DNA of 46,700 bases from Nostoc linckia FACHB-104. GTDB lineage: Bacteria > Cyanobacteriota > Cyanobacteriia > Cyanobacteriales > Nostocaceae. The DNA is taken from the NCBI RefSeq assembly GCF_014696615.1, contig NZ_JACJQJ010000066.1, positions 1 through 46,700 on the forward strand, given 5' to 3'. A program made the position numbers and the translations under genes. Every line of letters starts with the position of its first letter. Position 1 is the stretch's first letter. The notes beneath the pieces are model-generated. The model was not told the DNA's origin, did no database searches, and saw only the letters and a list, made by a program, of their open reading frames with translations. This document shows positions 1 to 8,420 of the stretch, one piece after another.

Positions 1-56
1 CAGAACAATAATTTTGGAGGGGGTTTGGGGGACGCAACCGTCACCCAATCGGGGGT

Positions 57-75
57 TTGGGGGAGAATCCCCCAA
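57..75. repeat. G-rich inverted repeat
   Basis: TTGGGGG and CCCCCAA form a perfect 7-bp stem around the loop AGAAT. A second copy of the GGGGGTTTGGGGG half lies about 30 bases upstream. It could end transcription from a gene left of the window or be an interspersed repeat. Nothing else is visible before 252. Confidence 0.5.
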
Positions 76-251
76 TTGAGCTAGCTTTTTTAATAAGTGA
101 AAAATCAATCGCTAATGAGCTTAACCCAAGCGTATTGAACTACAAGCATTTTTTGTGGATAAATGATGCTGTTGTTTGATTGCCCTATTTTCCAACAACT
201 CTGGGTAATCTAATAACAAGGGGTAATTAGGAATTGGGAGCGTAAAATCCG

Positions 252-806
252 ATGAAGAATGCTAGAAATCGTTGGATGTTGGCTATTAACTCAGCAGTGA
301 TGGTAGGAATGCCGACACTGCTATTTTTAGCATTTTACCATCGTGCCATAGCTGAAGATTTGGGAAGCTGTTTTATGGTGACTTCCTCTGGTAGAACTAT
401 CAGTTTAGGAAAGCTTTGTGGTGTCACACCCCCAGACAACGGAGTTTTTCGCGTACCAATCAAACGCCGTATTGGGAAAACTCCTGTGATTGATGTGACT
501 TTTAACCAGCGACAAACATTTGAGATGATTTTAGATACGGGTGCAAGTAGTACTCTGATAACTCTGAAAATGGCAGCTACTCTGCAACTCCAACCCACAG
601 GTAAAATCAACGCTCAAATTGCAGATGGAACTGTAGTGCAATTTTTAACGAGTCAGATCAAAGATATTACTGTAGGTGGAGCTGTAGCTAATAATATTGA
701 AGTTGCGATCGCACCTAAAGCTAGTATTGGTTTACTAGGTCACGATTTTTTTGACAACTACGACATCAAGATTTTAGAAAAAGAAGTGGAATTCCGCCAG
801 CGCTAA
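252..806 (+). CDS. Retropepsin-like (clan AA) aspartic protease, membrane-anchored
   Basis: This 184-residue protein has a hydrophobic N-terminal segment at about residues 13-34, consistent with a signal anchor, so the catalytic part should lie outside the cytoplasm. The active-site motif LDTGASSTLI is at about residues 94-103, with the catalytic Asp at 95. A later LGHDFF segment matches the C-terminal part of single-domain retropepsin folds, which work as homodimers. The length fits bacterial single-domain clan AA proteases. GGGAG lies about 11 bases before the ATG. It stands alone, followed by repeat-rich DNA and a gene on the opposite strand. The substrate is unknown. Confidence 0.75.
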   Translation: MKNARNRWMLAINSAVMVGMPTLLFLAFYHRAIAEDLGSCFMVTSSGRTISLGKLCGVTPPDNGVFRVPIKRRIGKTPVIDVTFNQRQTFEMILDTGASSTLITLKMAATLQLQPTGKINAQIADGTVVQFLTSQIKDITVGGAVANNIEVAIAPKASIGLLGHDFFDNYDIKILEKEVEFRQR

Positions 807-844
807 AGTGCTAGCGGCTAGGGACTAGAGGCTAGTGTTTTACT

Positions 845-913
845 CAGCAACGCCACTGGTCTTTAAGCCGGGAAACCCGTCCAACGCAGTAGCTCGTCAG
901 CAACGCCACTGGC
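845..913. repeat. Direct repeat of CAGCAACGCCACTGG
   Basis: The 15-mer CAGCAACGCCACTGG occurs at 845-859 and again at 898-912. The surrounding 820-1010 stretch is full of short palindromic and GC-rich pieces, for example CTCCTTCGGAGAACTC. No coding signal is seen. The core CAGCAACGCC returns at 42681-42690 in the arm of a hairpin, so this looks like an interspersed repeat family. Confidence 0.55.
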
Positions 914-1029
914 TACAACAGGGGGAAACCCCGCAACCCAGTGGCTCCACCCTGCGGGTACTCCTTCGGAGAACTCGTTAGAGTAGCCGCAGAAGCATCT
1001 ACAGCACTCAGCACTATCAAGACAAATTC

Positions 1030-1413
1030 TTAAAACTTGTATCCTCTAGCAAGCCAATATTGCCAGTCTGCAAGTGCTTCTTGGGTATCTTCATCAGCAT
1101 CTATTGCTTCTATTTCTGACAGCTTTGCCGAAAATATATCTTCATCGTCGCCACCAGGATAGACTACTTCAACATACATATCTTTTAAACAATCATCGTC
1201 AGGTGCCATTGCTAAAACTTCGACTAGTTTCTCTTCAATGACTCCTGTTTTGCGTGCTTTCTTTTTCAACTTGGCGTTAAAGGGAAAGTTCAGGGTATCG
1301 TCTAGATAGTAGTACCAACCCATCGCCCGTTCCTCTTTATCATTACCAGTATCGGCAATGATCTCTGTTTCAATGCGACTCTCGCGAGTTTCATCCCTTT
1401 CAACATTAGACAT
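1030..1413 (-). CDS. ccbP: CcbP-like calcium-binding protein
   Basis: A 127-residue acidic soluble protein. From about residue 31 it reads GWYYYLDDTLNFPF, then a basic KLKKKARK segment, then Asp/Glu-rich patches (APDDD, GGDDED, DADEDT) and a C-terminal WQYWLARGYKF. This arrangement resembles the cyanobacterial CcbP family, whose Anabaena member buffers calcium and is lowered during heterocyst differentiation. The first 30 residues are an acidic extension. They may be real, or translation may start at the internal Met near residue 31. The gene is monocistronic. The family call is made from memory of conserved segments; the symbol is tentative. Confidence 0.65.
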   Translation of the reverse strand: MSNVERDETRESRIETEIIADTGNDKEERAMGWYYYLDDTLNFPFNAKLKKKARKTGVIEEKLVEVLAMAPDDDCLKDMYVEVVYPGGDDEDIFSAKLSEIEAIDADEDTQEALADWQYWLARGYKF

Positions 1414-1686
1414 AAAATCCAGGCTTGCATAGGATAAATGTTCAAATATGTATACCCTGTTGGAGATTGCCTGTCAATTTCTTATGACTTCTCTGGACTA
1501 AAAACTTCAGGTGTGATTTAGGCTAATTACTCCATTTTTGGGTTTTTAAGCGATAAATCAGCTAATTTAGACCCCCACCTTTTGCTTCAGTAAGTGCTAT
1601 TCATCCATCAAGTGTCGTCTATTTACATAAGCTGGGCTTGCACAAGCCTACCTTTACAAGTTGAGCTATTTGAGTCTTGCATAGCA

Positions 1687-1816
1687 TAGGACTTACGCAA
1701 CGCCGATAATGTCATTGCGAGCGAAACGAAGTGTAGGGAAGCAATCCCAGCGTCAGCATAGATTAGTTCGCTATCACTCGTAATGACGGGGTTACGTTAT
1801 TTTTGCGTGAGTCCTA
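1687..1816. mobile_element. MITE-like non-autonomous element with TSD
   Basis: The 130-bp element has ends TAGGACTTACGCAA and TTGCGTGAGTCCTA, inverted repeats with one mismatch. It is flanked on both sides by TAGCA (1682-1686 and 1817-1821), a likely 5-bp target duplication. Inside, GTCATTGCGAGCGAAACGAA and GTTCGCTATCACTCGTAATGAC are a second, imperfect inverted pair, so the whole element can fold into a long hairpin. It has no coding capacity. The same outer ends flank a different interior at 33546-33682. Confidence 0.65.
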
Positions 1817-1821
1817 TAGCA

Positions 1822-2315
1822 CTAAAACAGTATTACTCTACCGCCAGAGTATTTTGTATCACTTCAGAAATAAGATACTTTTCTTACCATCTCTAGATAA
1901 CGTCTATTGTATTAAGGCAAAGACTATGAAATTTGATATAAGTATTTTATTATCATATATCAAAGTCTTTTTCTTAAAGAGAACAATAATTTTCTGTATA
2001 TTTTTGATAAAATTTTGAAAAGCTAAAATTCTCATCTCACAGATATAAAACATTTTGGTAAAGCTATTACAAAATTTATTTAATTTTTGAATAAGTTTTA
2101 GTAAAATTTCCTGTGCTTTCAGCCATGTATTTTTCAGTAATTGCGCTTACGGATTTTAGCAACAAGAATTTCTGACTTTGGTAATTAAGTTTGCACAAAA
2201 TAAGAATGACTCATCTGGGTACTTGCCTATATCGTATTAATCAAGCGAGGAGAGAAGCAAGCCAAAAAGCAGCAAGCAACTCGCGAAACTAATAAAAACC
2301 CAGGAGACTTTAATC
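1822..2315. other. AT-rich upstream region of the precursor genes
   Basis: About 490 bases without a credible gene. It is strongly AT-rich up to about 2200. Just before the first precursor it becomes purine-rich with repeated AGCAAGC-like words. The promoter of the precursor operon must lie here, but no confident -35/-10 pair was identified. Confidence 0.5.
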
Positions 2316-2528
2316 ATGTCTAACGAACTATTTACCGAAGTAACTGTTGAAGAACAAGAAATCGTAGCTGGTGGTACAGCAGCTAGTGTGCTAACTGTGA
2401 ACAGTTTTGAGCAGTTAATAGGAGCTTTAGCAGTATCATCCGCAAATAAGAATGGTGCAACCTCTGCTGCAAGTTTTAGTGAAATTACAAAGACATTCTC
2501 TTCATTGTTCGGTACTGTAATTCAGTAA
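2316..2528 (+). CDS. Double-glycine leader peptide precursor 1 (CTB-type bacteriocin-like)
   Basis: A 70-residue precursor starting MSNELFTEV. The leader has the ELxxxVxxEEQEIVAGG pattern of peptides matured by C39 peptidases, and cleavage is predicted after GG at about residue 20. The predicted core of about 50 residues is small-residue and hydrophobic (Ala, Ser, Leu, Val), has no Cys and reads as a helix-forming unmodified peptide. The shared segment SSANKNGATSAASFSEITKT is almost identical in precursor 2. CAGGAG lies 9 bases before the ATG. A hairpin terminator follows at once. The exporter with a C39 domain is encoded 870 bases downstream. It resembles peptides annotated in cyanobacteria as CTB-family bacteriocins; activity and target are unknown. 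Confidence 0.8.
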   Translation: MSNELFTEVTVEEQEIVAGGTAASVLTVNSFEQLIGALAVSSANKNGATSAASFSEITKTFSSLFGTVIQ

Positions 2529-2549
2529 TCATCTAGTTTTGTTTGGAAT

Positions 2550-2576
2550 CCGAATCTGCAAAATTTGCAGATTCGG
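2550..2576 (+). terminator. Hairpin after precursor 1
   Basis: CCGAATCTGCAAA and TTTGCAGATTCGG form a perfect 13-bp stem with a one-base centre. It is followed by GCTTCTT rather than a long T-run, so it may be a partial terminator or a 3' stabilising hairpin. It lies 22 bases after the stop of precursor 1. Confidence 0.7.
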
Positions 2577-2654
2577 GCTTCTTAAAACTGGAAATCAACT
2601 TACAGAAAGAAGATGAACTCGTGTAACTATCTAGAAAATCAGGAGATTCCAATC

Positions 2655-2867
2655 ATGTCTAACGAACTATTCACCGAAGTAAATGTTAACCAACAAGAAG
2701 TTGTAACTGGTGGTGCATCAGCTAGCGTAATCACAGTTAACAGTTTTGAGCAGTTATTAGCAGCCGCAGCATTATCATCTGCAAATAAGAATGGTGCAAC
2801 CTCTGCTGCAAGCTTTAGTGAAATAACCAAAACCTATTCTTCTTTATTGGGTACTTTAATTCAATAG
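2655..2867 (+). CDS. Double-glycine leader peptide precursor 2 (CTB-type bacteriocin-like)
   Basis: A 70-residue paralogue of precursor 1. The start at 2655 is chosen over an upstream in-frame ATG at 2613 because AGGAGA sits 8 bases before it and MSNELFTEV then aligns exactly with precursor 1. The leader ends EVVTGG and cleavage is predicted there. The core keeps SSANKNGATSAASFSEITKT, and changes are concentrated in hydrophobic positions (IGALAV to LAAAAL, FSSLFGTVIQ to YSSLLGTLIQ). A tandem duplication that included the terminator is the simplest origin. The pair could act as a two-peptide system or as redundant copies. Confidence 0.8.
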   Translation: MSNELFTEVNVNQQEVVTGGASASVITVNSFEQLLAAAALSSANKNGATSAASFSEITKTYSSLLGTLIQ

Positions 2868-2882
2868 TTATTGAGTTTATTT

Positions 2883-2919
2883 GAAATCCGAAGCTGCAAA
2901 ATTTGTAGCTTCGGATTTC
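2883..2919 (+). terminator. Hairpin after precursor 2
   Basis: GAAATCCGAAGCTGCAAA and TTTGTAGCTTCGGATTTC pair over 18 positions with one G-U wobble. Compared with the hairpin at 2550-2576, a T-to-G change in the left arm is matched by A-to-C in the right arm, so pairing is preserved. The following sequence is CTAGGC, with no long T-run. Confidence 0.7.
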
Positions 2920-3004
2920 TAGGCAATATGAACATACTATTAGTTTTAATCTCTAGTAGTTAGATGTTCGGTTGACAAATGAAAGACTCAAAAAGGTTAA
3001 GATT

Positions 3005-3322
3005 GTGTCTAATGTTATTAAGCCACAAGACTCCGAACTATTTATAGATTTGTCTGAAGAAGAACAAGCTTGTATATCTGGTGGAATTTCTAGTTCACAA
3101 TTTGCTTTCTACTTCCAAATGAGAAAAATAATGTCTTTCGCTGGAACTCAAATAAGTGTTTCTGGAGGAAGCCAGAATCTCTCTCTCAATCAACAAGCGA
3201 TATATGTATCTTCAGAAATTAATATTGGTGTTAATCCTTCTTTTTTTTCAGGTGGCAGTATTCAGAGCCGAAACAGACGTTTTAATACTTTCTTACGTTT
3301 TTTATGGTCAATTATAAATTAG
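3005..3322 (+). CDS. Divergent double-glycine precursor 3
   Basis: About 105 residues. Two starts are possible: TTG at 2972 or GTG at 3005. The latter is preferred because AAAAGG precedes it and it gives MSNVIKPQDSELFIDLSEEE, which aligns with the leaders of precursors 1 and 2. The leader ends ACISGG. The core is unrelated to the other two: about 78 residues, Ser/Phe/Asn-rich, ending in a basic aromatic tail (RNRRFNTFLRFLWSIIN). Two further SGG motifs occur inside the core. No clear terminator separates it from the exporter gene 74 bases downstream, so they are probably co-transcribed. Function unknown; the leader is the evidence for export. Confidence 0.65.
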   Translation: MSNVIKPQDSELFIDLSEEEQACISGGISSSQFAFYFQMRKIMSFAGTQISVSGGSQNLSLNQQAIYVSSEINIGVNPSFFSGGSIQSRNRRFNTFLRFLWSIIN

Positions 3323-3396
3323 ATTGATTTTTCCTAAATCTCAATTATTATGATTTCTTTGGCTCTAAATTTTCGGTTGTTTAGAGTAATTTACCT

Positions 3397-5547
3397 ATGA
3401 GATACAAATTTGTTAAACAGCATAGTGAAGAAGATTGCGGGGCTGCTTGTCTAGCTACAATTGCTAAACATTATGGGCATAACTTTACTCTCAACCACAT
3501 TCGAGAAGCTGTAGGTACTGGACAATTCGGTACTACTTTATTAGGGTTAAGACGCGGCGCAGAAATATTAGGGTTTAATACTCGTCCCGTTAAAACTTCA
3601 CCAGAAGTATTAAACCGAATGCATGAAGCACCTTTACCAGCAATTATTCATTGGCAAGGAAATCATTGGGTTGTATTATATGGTAAAAAGGGAAAAAAAT
3701 GTTTAATCGCTGATCCGGCTGTAGGTATTCGCTATCTCTCTAAAAAAGATTTAGTTGAGGGTTGGACAGATTGGTTAATGCTATTACTGGAACCAGATCC
3801 AGTTAGATTTTTTGCTCAAAATGATGATAGCATTGGTGGCTTTTGGCGCTTCTTTAAACGTGTTTGGAATTATCGCGCAATTCTAGCACAAGCCTTACCA
3901 CTGAATTTAATATTGGGCTTGTTATCTTTAGCTTCTCCTTTTTTATTACAAATACTAACAGATGATGTTTTAGTTCGCGGAGATACTAGCTTACTAACTA
4001 CTGTGGCAATATCTGTAGTAGTAATGAATTTTATTTCCAGTAGTCTTTCATTTGTCCAATCTAATTTAATTGCTAACTTTGCTCAACGCCTACAATTAGG
4101 GATGGTAATGGAATTTGGTAGGCAAATTCTGCGATTACCCTTAACTTATTACGAAACTCGTCGTAGTGGAGAAATAGTTAGCAGATTACAAGATATTGAA
4201 CAGATAAATCAATTAGTGTCACAAGTAGTTGTTGGGTTACCTAGCAAGTTTTTTATTGCAATCATCTCTTTAGGATTGATGATTTTTTATAGCTGGAAAT
4301 TAACTGCTGTGGCAGTATTTATATCTATATTTATGACCCTGTCAACAATAGTATTCCAGCCTACATTGCAGCAAAAAACTCGCGAGTTATTAGTAACAGA
4401 AGCTGAAACCCAAGGACTTTTAGTGGAAACATTTAAAGGCGCGCTGACTTTGAAAACTACTGCGTCTGCTCCACAATTTTGGGATGAACTGCAACATAGA
4501 TTTGGTCGTCTTGGTAATCTCACCTTTCGCACCATGCAAATTGGAATTATTAATAATACTTTTTCTGGTTTTATTTCTGCGATTGGTGCAGTTATTTTGC
4601 TGTGGTTTGGTGGTAACTTAGTAATTAATCCGGCTGAGAACCTCAGTATTGGGCAATTAATGGCGTTTAACTCTATGAATGGAAACTTTTTGGGGTTAAT
4701 CGCTACTGTAATTAGTTTTGTAGAAGAATTTACGCGGGCTAAAACTGCGACACAACGCTTGACAGAAGTTATTGATGCTACCCCAGAAAATGAAGGTGAT
4801 GGACGCAAACCTTTAGCTTATATTGCCAATGATGCTGATATTAACTGTACTAATCTCAGCTTCCATTATGCTGGTCGCTTGGACTTGTTAGATAATTTTT
4901 CGTTAACAATTCCTGGTGGTCAAGTTGTGGCATTAATTGGTAAATCTGGGTGCGGTAAAAGTACTCTAGCGAAATTAATTGCCGGGTTATATCAACTGCA
5001 ATCAGGTAATATCCAAATTGGTATATATAATATCCAAGACCTTTCTCTAGATTGTTTACGTCAACAGATTGTGCTAGTTCCGCAAGATGCTCACTTTTGG
5101 AATCGTTCTATTGTCGAAAACTTTCGTTTAGGAACGCCTCATATTAGCTTTGAACAAATTGTGAGAGCTTGCCAAATTTCTGGAGCCGACGAGTTTATTA
5201 ATAAATTCCCAGAGAAATATCAAACTATTTTAGGCGAATTTGGTGCCAATATCTCTGGCGGACAACGGCAACGATTGGCGATCGCACGGGCTATTGTCAC
5301 AGAACCGCCAGTTTTAATCTTGGATGAATCCACTGGTGGACTCGATCCAGTCAGTGAGGCGCAGGTTTTGGATCGACTGTTTGAGCATCGTCAAGGTAAA
5401 ACCACCATTTTGATTACACATCGCCCCAAAGTAATTAACCGTGCTGATTGGGTGGTTTTACTAGAAAACGGCAAATTAAAACTGCAAGGTTCTTTAAAAG
5501 ATTTGATATCCCAACCAGGCGACCATCTAGATTTTCTCATTCCTTAG
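3397..5547 (+). CDS. Peptidase-containing ABC transporter (C39 bacteriocin exporter)
   Basis: 716 residues, the usual size for a PCAT. Residues 1-125 are a C39 cysteine peptidase: Gln8, catalytic Cys14 in EEDCGAACL, His90 in GNHWVVLYG and Asp106 in ADP. Residues of about 150-440 contain the transmembrane ABC domain. The nucleotide-binding domain has Walker A GKSGCGKST at about 515, signature ISGGQRQRLAIARA, Walker B VLILDEST at about 640 and the H-loop ITHRP. The protein should cleave double-glycine leaders while exporting the core peptide across the inner membrane. All catalytic residues look intact. The three precursors directly upstream are its obvious substrates and the HlyD adaptor gene follows 29 bases later. 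It differs from the longer HetC exporter of heterocyst development. Confidence 0.93.
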   Translation: MRYKFVKQHSEEDCGAACLATIAKHYGHNFTLNHIREAVGTGQFGTTLLGLRRGAEILGFNTRPVKTSPEVLNRMHEAPLPAIIHWQGNHWVVLYGKKGKKCLIADPAVGIRYLSKKDLVEGWTDWLMLLLEPDPVRFFAQNDDSIGGFWRFFKRVWNYRAILAQALPLNLILGLLSLASPFLLQILTDDVLVRGDTSLLTTVAISVVVMNFISSSLSFVQSNLIANFAQRLQLGMVMEFGRQILRLPLTYYETRRSGEIVSRLQDIEQINQLVSQVVVGLPSKFFIAIISLGLMIFYSWKLTAVAVFISIFMTLSTIVFQPTLQQKTRELLVTEAETQGLLVETFKGALTLKTTASAPQFWDELQHRFGRLGNLTFRTMQIGIINNTFSGFISAIGAVILLWFGGNLVINPAENLSIGQLMAFNSMNGNFLGLIATVISFVEEFTRAKTATQRLTEVIDATPENEGDGRKPLAYIANDADINCTNLSFHYAGRLDLLDNFSLTIPGGQVVALIGKSGCGKSTLAKLIAGLYQLQSGNIQIGIYNIQDLSLDCLRQQIVLVPQDAHFWNRSIVENFRLGTPHISFEQIVRACQISGADEFINKFPEKYQTILGEFGANISGGQRQRLAIARAIVTEPPVLILDESTGGLDPVSEAQVLDRLFEHRQGKTTILITHRPKVINRADWVVLLENGKLKLQGSLKDLISQPGDHLDFLIP

Positions 5548-5576
5548 TTAATACTCATTTTCAGAGGGGATATGAT

Positions 5577-6986
5577 ATGCTCTACATTCATAATCAGAAA
5601 GTCCTACCTGAAGTCCAAGAAGATTTTATTCCTCCTGTGAGTGCTTGGACATCATTAGCAGGAATGTTTCTTGTTGGTAGTTTCGGTTCTGCGATCGCCC
5701 TCTCTTCATGGGTGAAATATAATGTCACTGTTAAAGCTCCAGCCAGTATCCGTCCTACTGGCGAAATTCGGCTAGCACAACCGAAAATGGAGGGAACTAT
5801 TAAACGGATTTTGGTGCAAGAAAATCAAGTGGTTAAGCAAGGAGATATTATTGCTTACCTTGATGATGAACAATTACAAATTAAAAAGAGCCAACTGCAA
5901 GGAAATAGTCAACAAGGTAGGTTACAAATAGATCAAATTGATGCTCAAATCAAGAATTTAGATAGCCAAATTCAAGCAGAAAAGACAGTAATAGAGAGGA
6001 CTGTAGCTGCAGCTCAATCTGATTTAGTACGTAATCAAAGAGAGTATCAAGAACGTCAAGTTACAACTCAAACCGACTTACAAGTAGCTGCAGCTAATTT
6101 GCAAAAAGCTTATACAGATTTGCAAAAAGCTCAAGCTGATTTGGAATTTGCAGATTCAACGCTTAATCGTTATAAAACCTTAGAAAAAGAAGGTGCTATT
6201 AGTACCTTTGAATTTGAGCAGAAAAAGTTCTTAGTTGAACAGACAAAAGCAGTTGTTGAAGGTGAGAGAAAAGCTGTTGAAATAGCTCAGGCTAAAGTGG
6301 AATCAGCTAGATCCGCCATTAATCCCACTGATGCAACAGTCGCAATAGCTAAAGAACGGATTGCTCAAGAAGTTGCTAGAGGTCAAGCCAACATTGCTAC
6401 TTTAAATAAAGAAAGACAAGCTTTAATTCAGCGACGAGTTGAAATTCAATCCCAATTAATCCAATTTCACAAAGAACTCGAGCAAGTTTTTAAACAATTA
6501 CAAGATACTGTGATTCGCGCCACTACTGAAGGTACTATTCTCAAGCTGAATTTACGCAATCCCGGACAGGTTGTGAGTGCTAGTGATGCGATCGCAGAAA
6601 TTGTACCTAGTAATGCACCTTTAGTAATTAAAGCCATTATTCCCACCCAAGATATTAAAAGTGTAGAAGTTGGTCAAGAAGTACAATTACGAATAGACTC
6701 TTGCCCTTATCCTGATTATGGGACTCTCAAAGGTGTTGTAAATACAGTTTCTCCAGATGTAATTACATCTCAAAATAACAGTACAAATTCTCCAACATCT
6801 AGTTCTAATATTCTAGCTGCTAGCTATTTTGAGGCTACTATCGCACCAGAAAGTTTAGTATTCGGTCATCAGAAACATCAGTGTCATATCCAATTAGGTA
6901 TGGATGCTAAAGCTTATATTATCTCTAAACGCGAAACAGCGCTGCAATTTATGTTGCGAAAGGCAAGATTAATTACTGATATATAA
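5577..6986 (+). CDS. HlyD-family periplasmic adaptor (membrane fusion protein)
   Basis: 469 residues from the ATG at 5577. A longer frame opens at 5448 inside the exporter gene, but AGAGGGG lies 7 bases before 5577 and the upstream part has no family character. There is one N-terminal membrane span at about residues 24-46, then a biotinyl-lipoyl half-motif (ENQVVKQGDIIAYLDDE), a long coiled coil with many Gln/Ala/Lys heptads at about 100-310, and a second lipoyl/beta-barrel half (NPGQVVSASDAIAEIVPS). It should bridge the PCAT to an outer-membrane TolC-like channel, which is not encoded here. It is the last gene of the operon before the terminator at 7108. Confidence 0.9.
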   Translation: MLYIHNQKVLPEVQEDFIPPVSAWTSLAGMFLVGSFGSAIALSSWVKYNVTVKAPASIRPTGEIRLAQPKMEGTIKRILVQENQVVKQGDIIAYLDDEQLQIKKSQLQGNSQQGRLQIDQIDAQIKNLDSQIQAEKTVIERTVAAAQSDLVRNQREYQERQVTTQTDLQVAAANLQKAYTDLQKAQADLEFADSTLNRYKTLEKEGAISTFEFEQKKFLVEQTKAVVEGERKAVEIAQAKVESARSAINPTDATVAIAKERIAQEVARGQANIATLNKERQALIQRRVEIQSQLIQFHKELEQVFKQLQDTVIRATTEGTILKLNLRNPGQVVSASDAIAEIVPSNAPLVIKAIIPTQDIKSVEVGQEVQLRIDSCPYPDYGTLKGVVNTVSPDVITSQNNSTNSPTSSSNILAASYFEATIAPESLVFGHQKHQCHIQLGMDAKAYIISKRETALQFMLRKARLITDI

Positions 6987-7107
6987 ATCAGTATATTTCA
7001 TTTCAGCCAACTTCTCTGTGTAGTCAGTCAAGCGAGAAAAATAATACATAAAGCGTAAATTTTCTACAAAAAATCAAATTTATAGCTTAATTTTACTGTT
7101 TACATAG

Positions 7108-7140
7108 TTGATTGCCTAAGTTTAGGCAATCAAGATTTTT
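7108..7140 (+). terminator. Rho-independent terminator of the exporter operon
   Basis: TTGATTGCCTAA, loop GT and TTAGGCAATCAA form a perfect 12-bp stem followed by GATTTTTATTT. This is the clearest terminator on the plus strand in this part of the window. It separates the precursor/exporter operon from the signalling genes that follow. Confidence 0.85.
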
Positions 7141-7325
7141 ATTTGCAAAATACCGATATTCATATAAACATCAAGTCTATAAAAATCCTATGCATATTTT
7201 TATAATTATCATCAAAATCGTGGGCAGTTTTCTTATTCAATTTAAACATTTCACAAAAGATAAATCTGATATATTTTGCTTAAAAGCTCTATTTAATTGG
7301 CATAAAATACCCATCAAAACTTCCT

Positions 7326-8033
7326 GTGAAACTGCTATTGTGGACGCAAGTTATACTGTTAATAGCCAGCTTCATAACCCTCCTCTGGTTTATCAGCTCT
7401 GAATTAAGAATTCGGCAATCATTAAAATGGTGGTCTTATCAAGAGTCGATAAAAAGATTTTTAGAAGCTGAAAAAATTCGGGATGATTTATTGCAGGAAT
7501 CCTTTATTATCAGGCGCAATCTAGAAATGTTAACAGTAGATAATTTAGATTTATCAGTTAACAAAATTCAAGAATCTGTTAAAAAAATTGATAGGTTCCA
7601 TCAATCTTTGGTGGAATTGAGCGATCGCTTATTTCCATCGCAGCTACAGTATAGCTTGCCGTTAGCTATTGATTGTTTATTACAGTCTAGGCTGACGAAT
7701 AATTCTCAGTTCTCTTTTCATAGTGACATGCCAGTGATCTGGCAACATCAGTCAACCGAACAAAGCCTAGTAATTTTAAGCCTGTTAGAGGAATTGCTTA
7801 CAATAGCTTTGCCGCAAGTTTTAACACCTATATCAATTTATATTAATTTAAAGCAATGCAAGAATTTATGCCATTTAATGGTACAAATTACTTATCCGGA
7901 TGTATCTACACGTGTTTCGTACGCTAATCTACGAGAATTACAATATTTATGTGACAGCTTTTACCTATTAACTTCAGGTAAATGTTTTTATCGCAGTACC
8001 AACCTCATGCTAACCTGGTATTTCTACTGGTAA
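7326..8033 (+). CDS. Membrane-anchored degenerate sensor-kinase-like protein
   Basis: 235 residues from a GTG at 7326. One membrane span at about residues 4-25 is followed by a cytoplasmic helical region. Residues of about 48-70 (EAEKIRDDLLQESFIIRRN) match the dimerisation helix of NarL-type sensor kinases (ER.RIARDLHD..LQ), but the phosphorylated His is replaced by Leu. The C-terminal half has the general size of an ATPase domain but no recognisable N, G1 or G2 box. It is therefore probably a pseudokinase or a partner protein for the CHASE2 kinase. A response regulator follows 387 bases later. The start codon is uncertain because no good ribosome-binding site is seen. Confidence 0.55.
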   Translation: MKLLLWTQVILLIASFITLLWFISSELRIRQSLKWWSYQESIKRFLEAEKIRDDLLQESFIIRRNLEMLTVDNLDLSVNKIQESVKKIDRFHQSLVELSDRLFPSQLQYSLPLAIDCLLQSRLTNNSQFSFHSDMPVIWQHQSTEQSLVILSLLEELLTIALPQVLTPISIYINLKQCKNLCHLMVQITYPDVSTRVSYANLRELQYLCDSFYLLTSGKCFYRSTNLMLTWYFYW

Positions 8034-8348
8034 GCATCAGTTAATATTACTATCAGCGGTTTTAATTGAAGACCTCTAGATCGTCAATTTGATAATTGCT
8101 CAGGGCATCTTCCTTTGTCAATAACATAATTACAAATTATACAATCATAAATTCAGCGTTTTTTCTGATAAACATTAACAATCTAGCTTCAAATAGCTGC
8201 TTTTACTTCGACTGATCGCTAAGTAGAGATTCAGGAATACTAGTCCCTAATTTCCTTTTTATCCTGCGATTTTCTGCAATTTATAAATATTTGCAAGGAA
8301 ATGCTGTGAATAGGGATGAAAAGAATAACAAATGACAAAGAAGCACAA

Positions 8349-8383
8349 TTTTCATCTGCCTTGCTATAAGCAGTAGATGAAAA
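8349..8383 (+). promoter_or_regulatory. Long hairpin in the leader of the response-regulator gene
   Basis: TTTTCATCT pairs with AGATGAAAA over 9 bp, enclosing an inner TGCT/AGCA stem. It ends 37 bases before the ATG at 8421. There is no T-run, so an operator or a leader structure is more likely than a terminator. Confidence 0.45.
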
Positions 8384-8420
8384 CTTAGTATTTACTTAGT
8401 TCGATAACGAGGTGTTAATT

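Noticed and set aside
1803-2018. Plus-strand frame of 71 codons
   Set aside because: It begins inside the right end of the MITE-like element, is extremely AT-rich and has no domain character.
5448-5576. N-terminal extension of the HlyD protein
   Set aside because: It overlaps the exporter gene, and AGAGGGG marks the ATG at 5577.
7112-7402. Plus-strand frame of 96 codons
   Set aside because: It begins inside the terminator stem, runs through AT-rich DNA and overlaps the start of the kinase-like gene in another frame.
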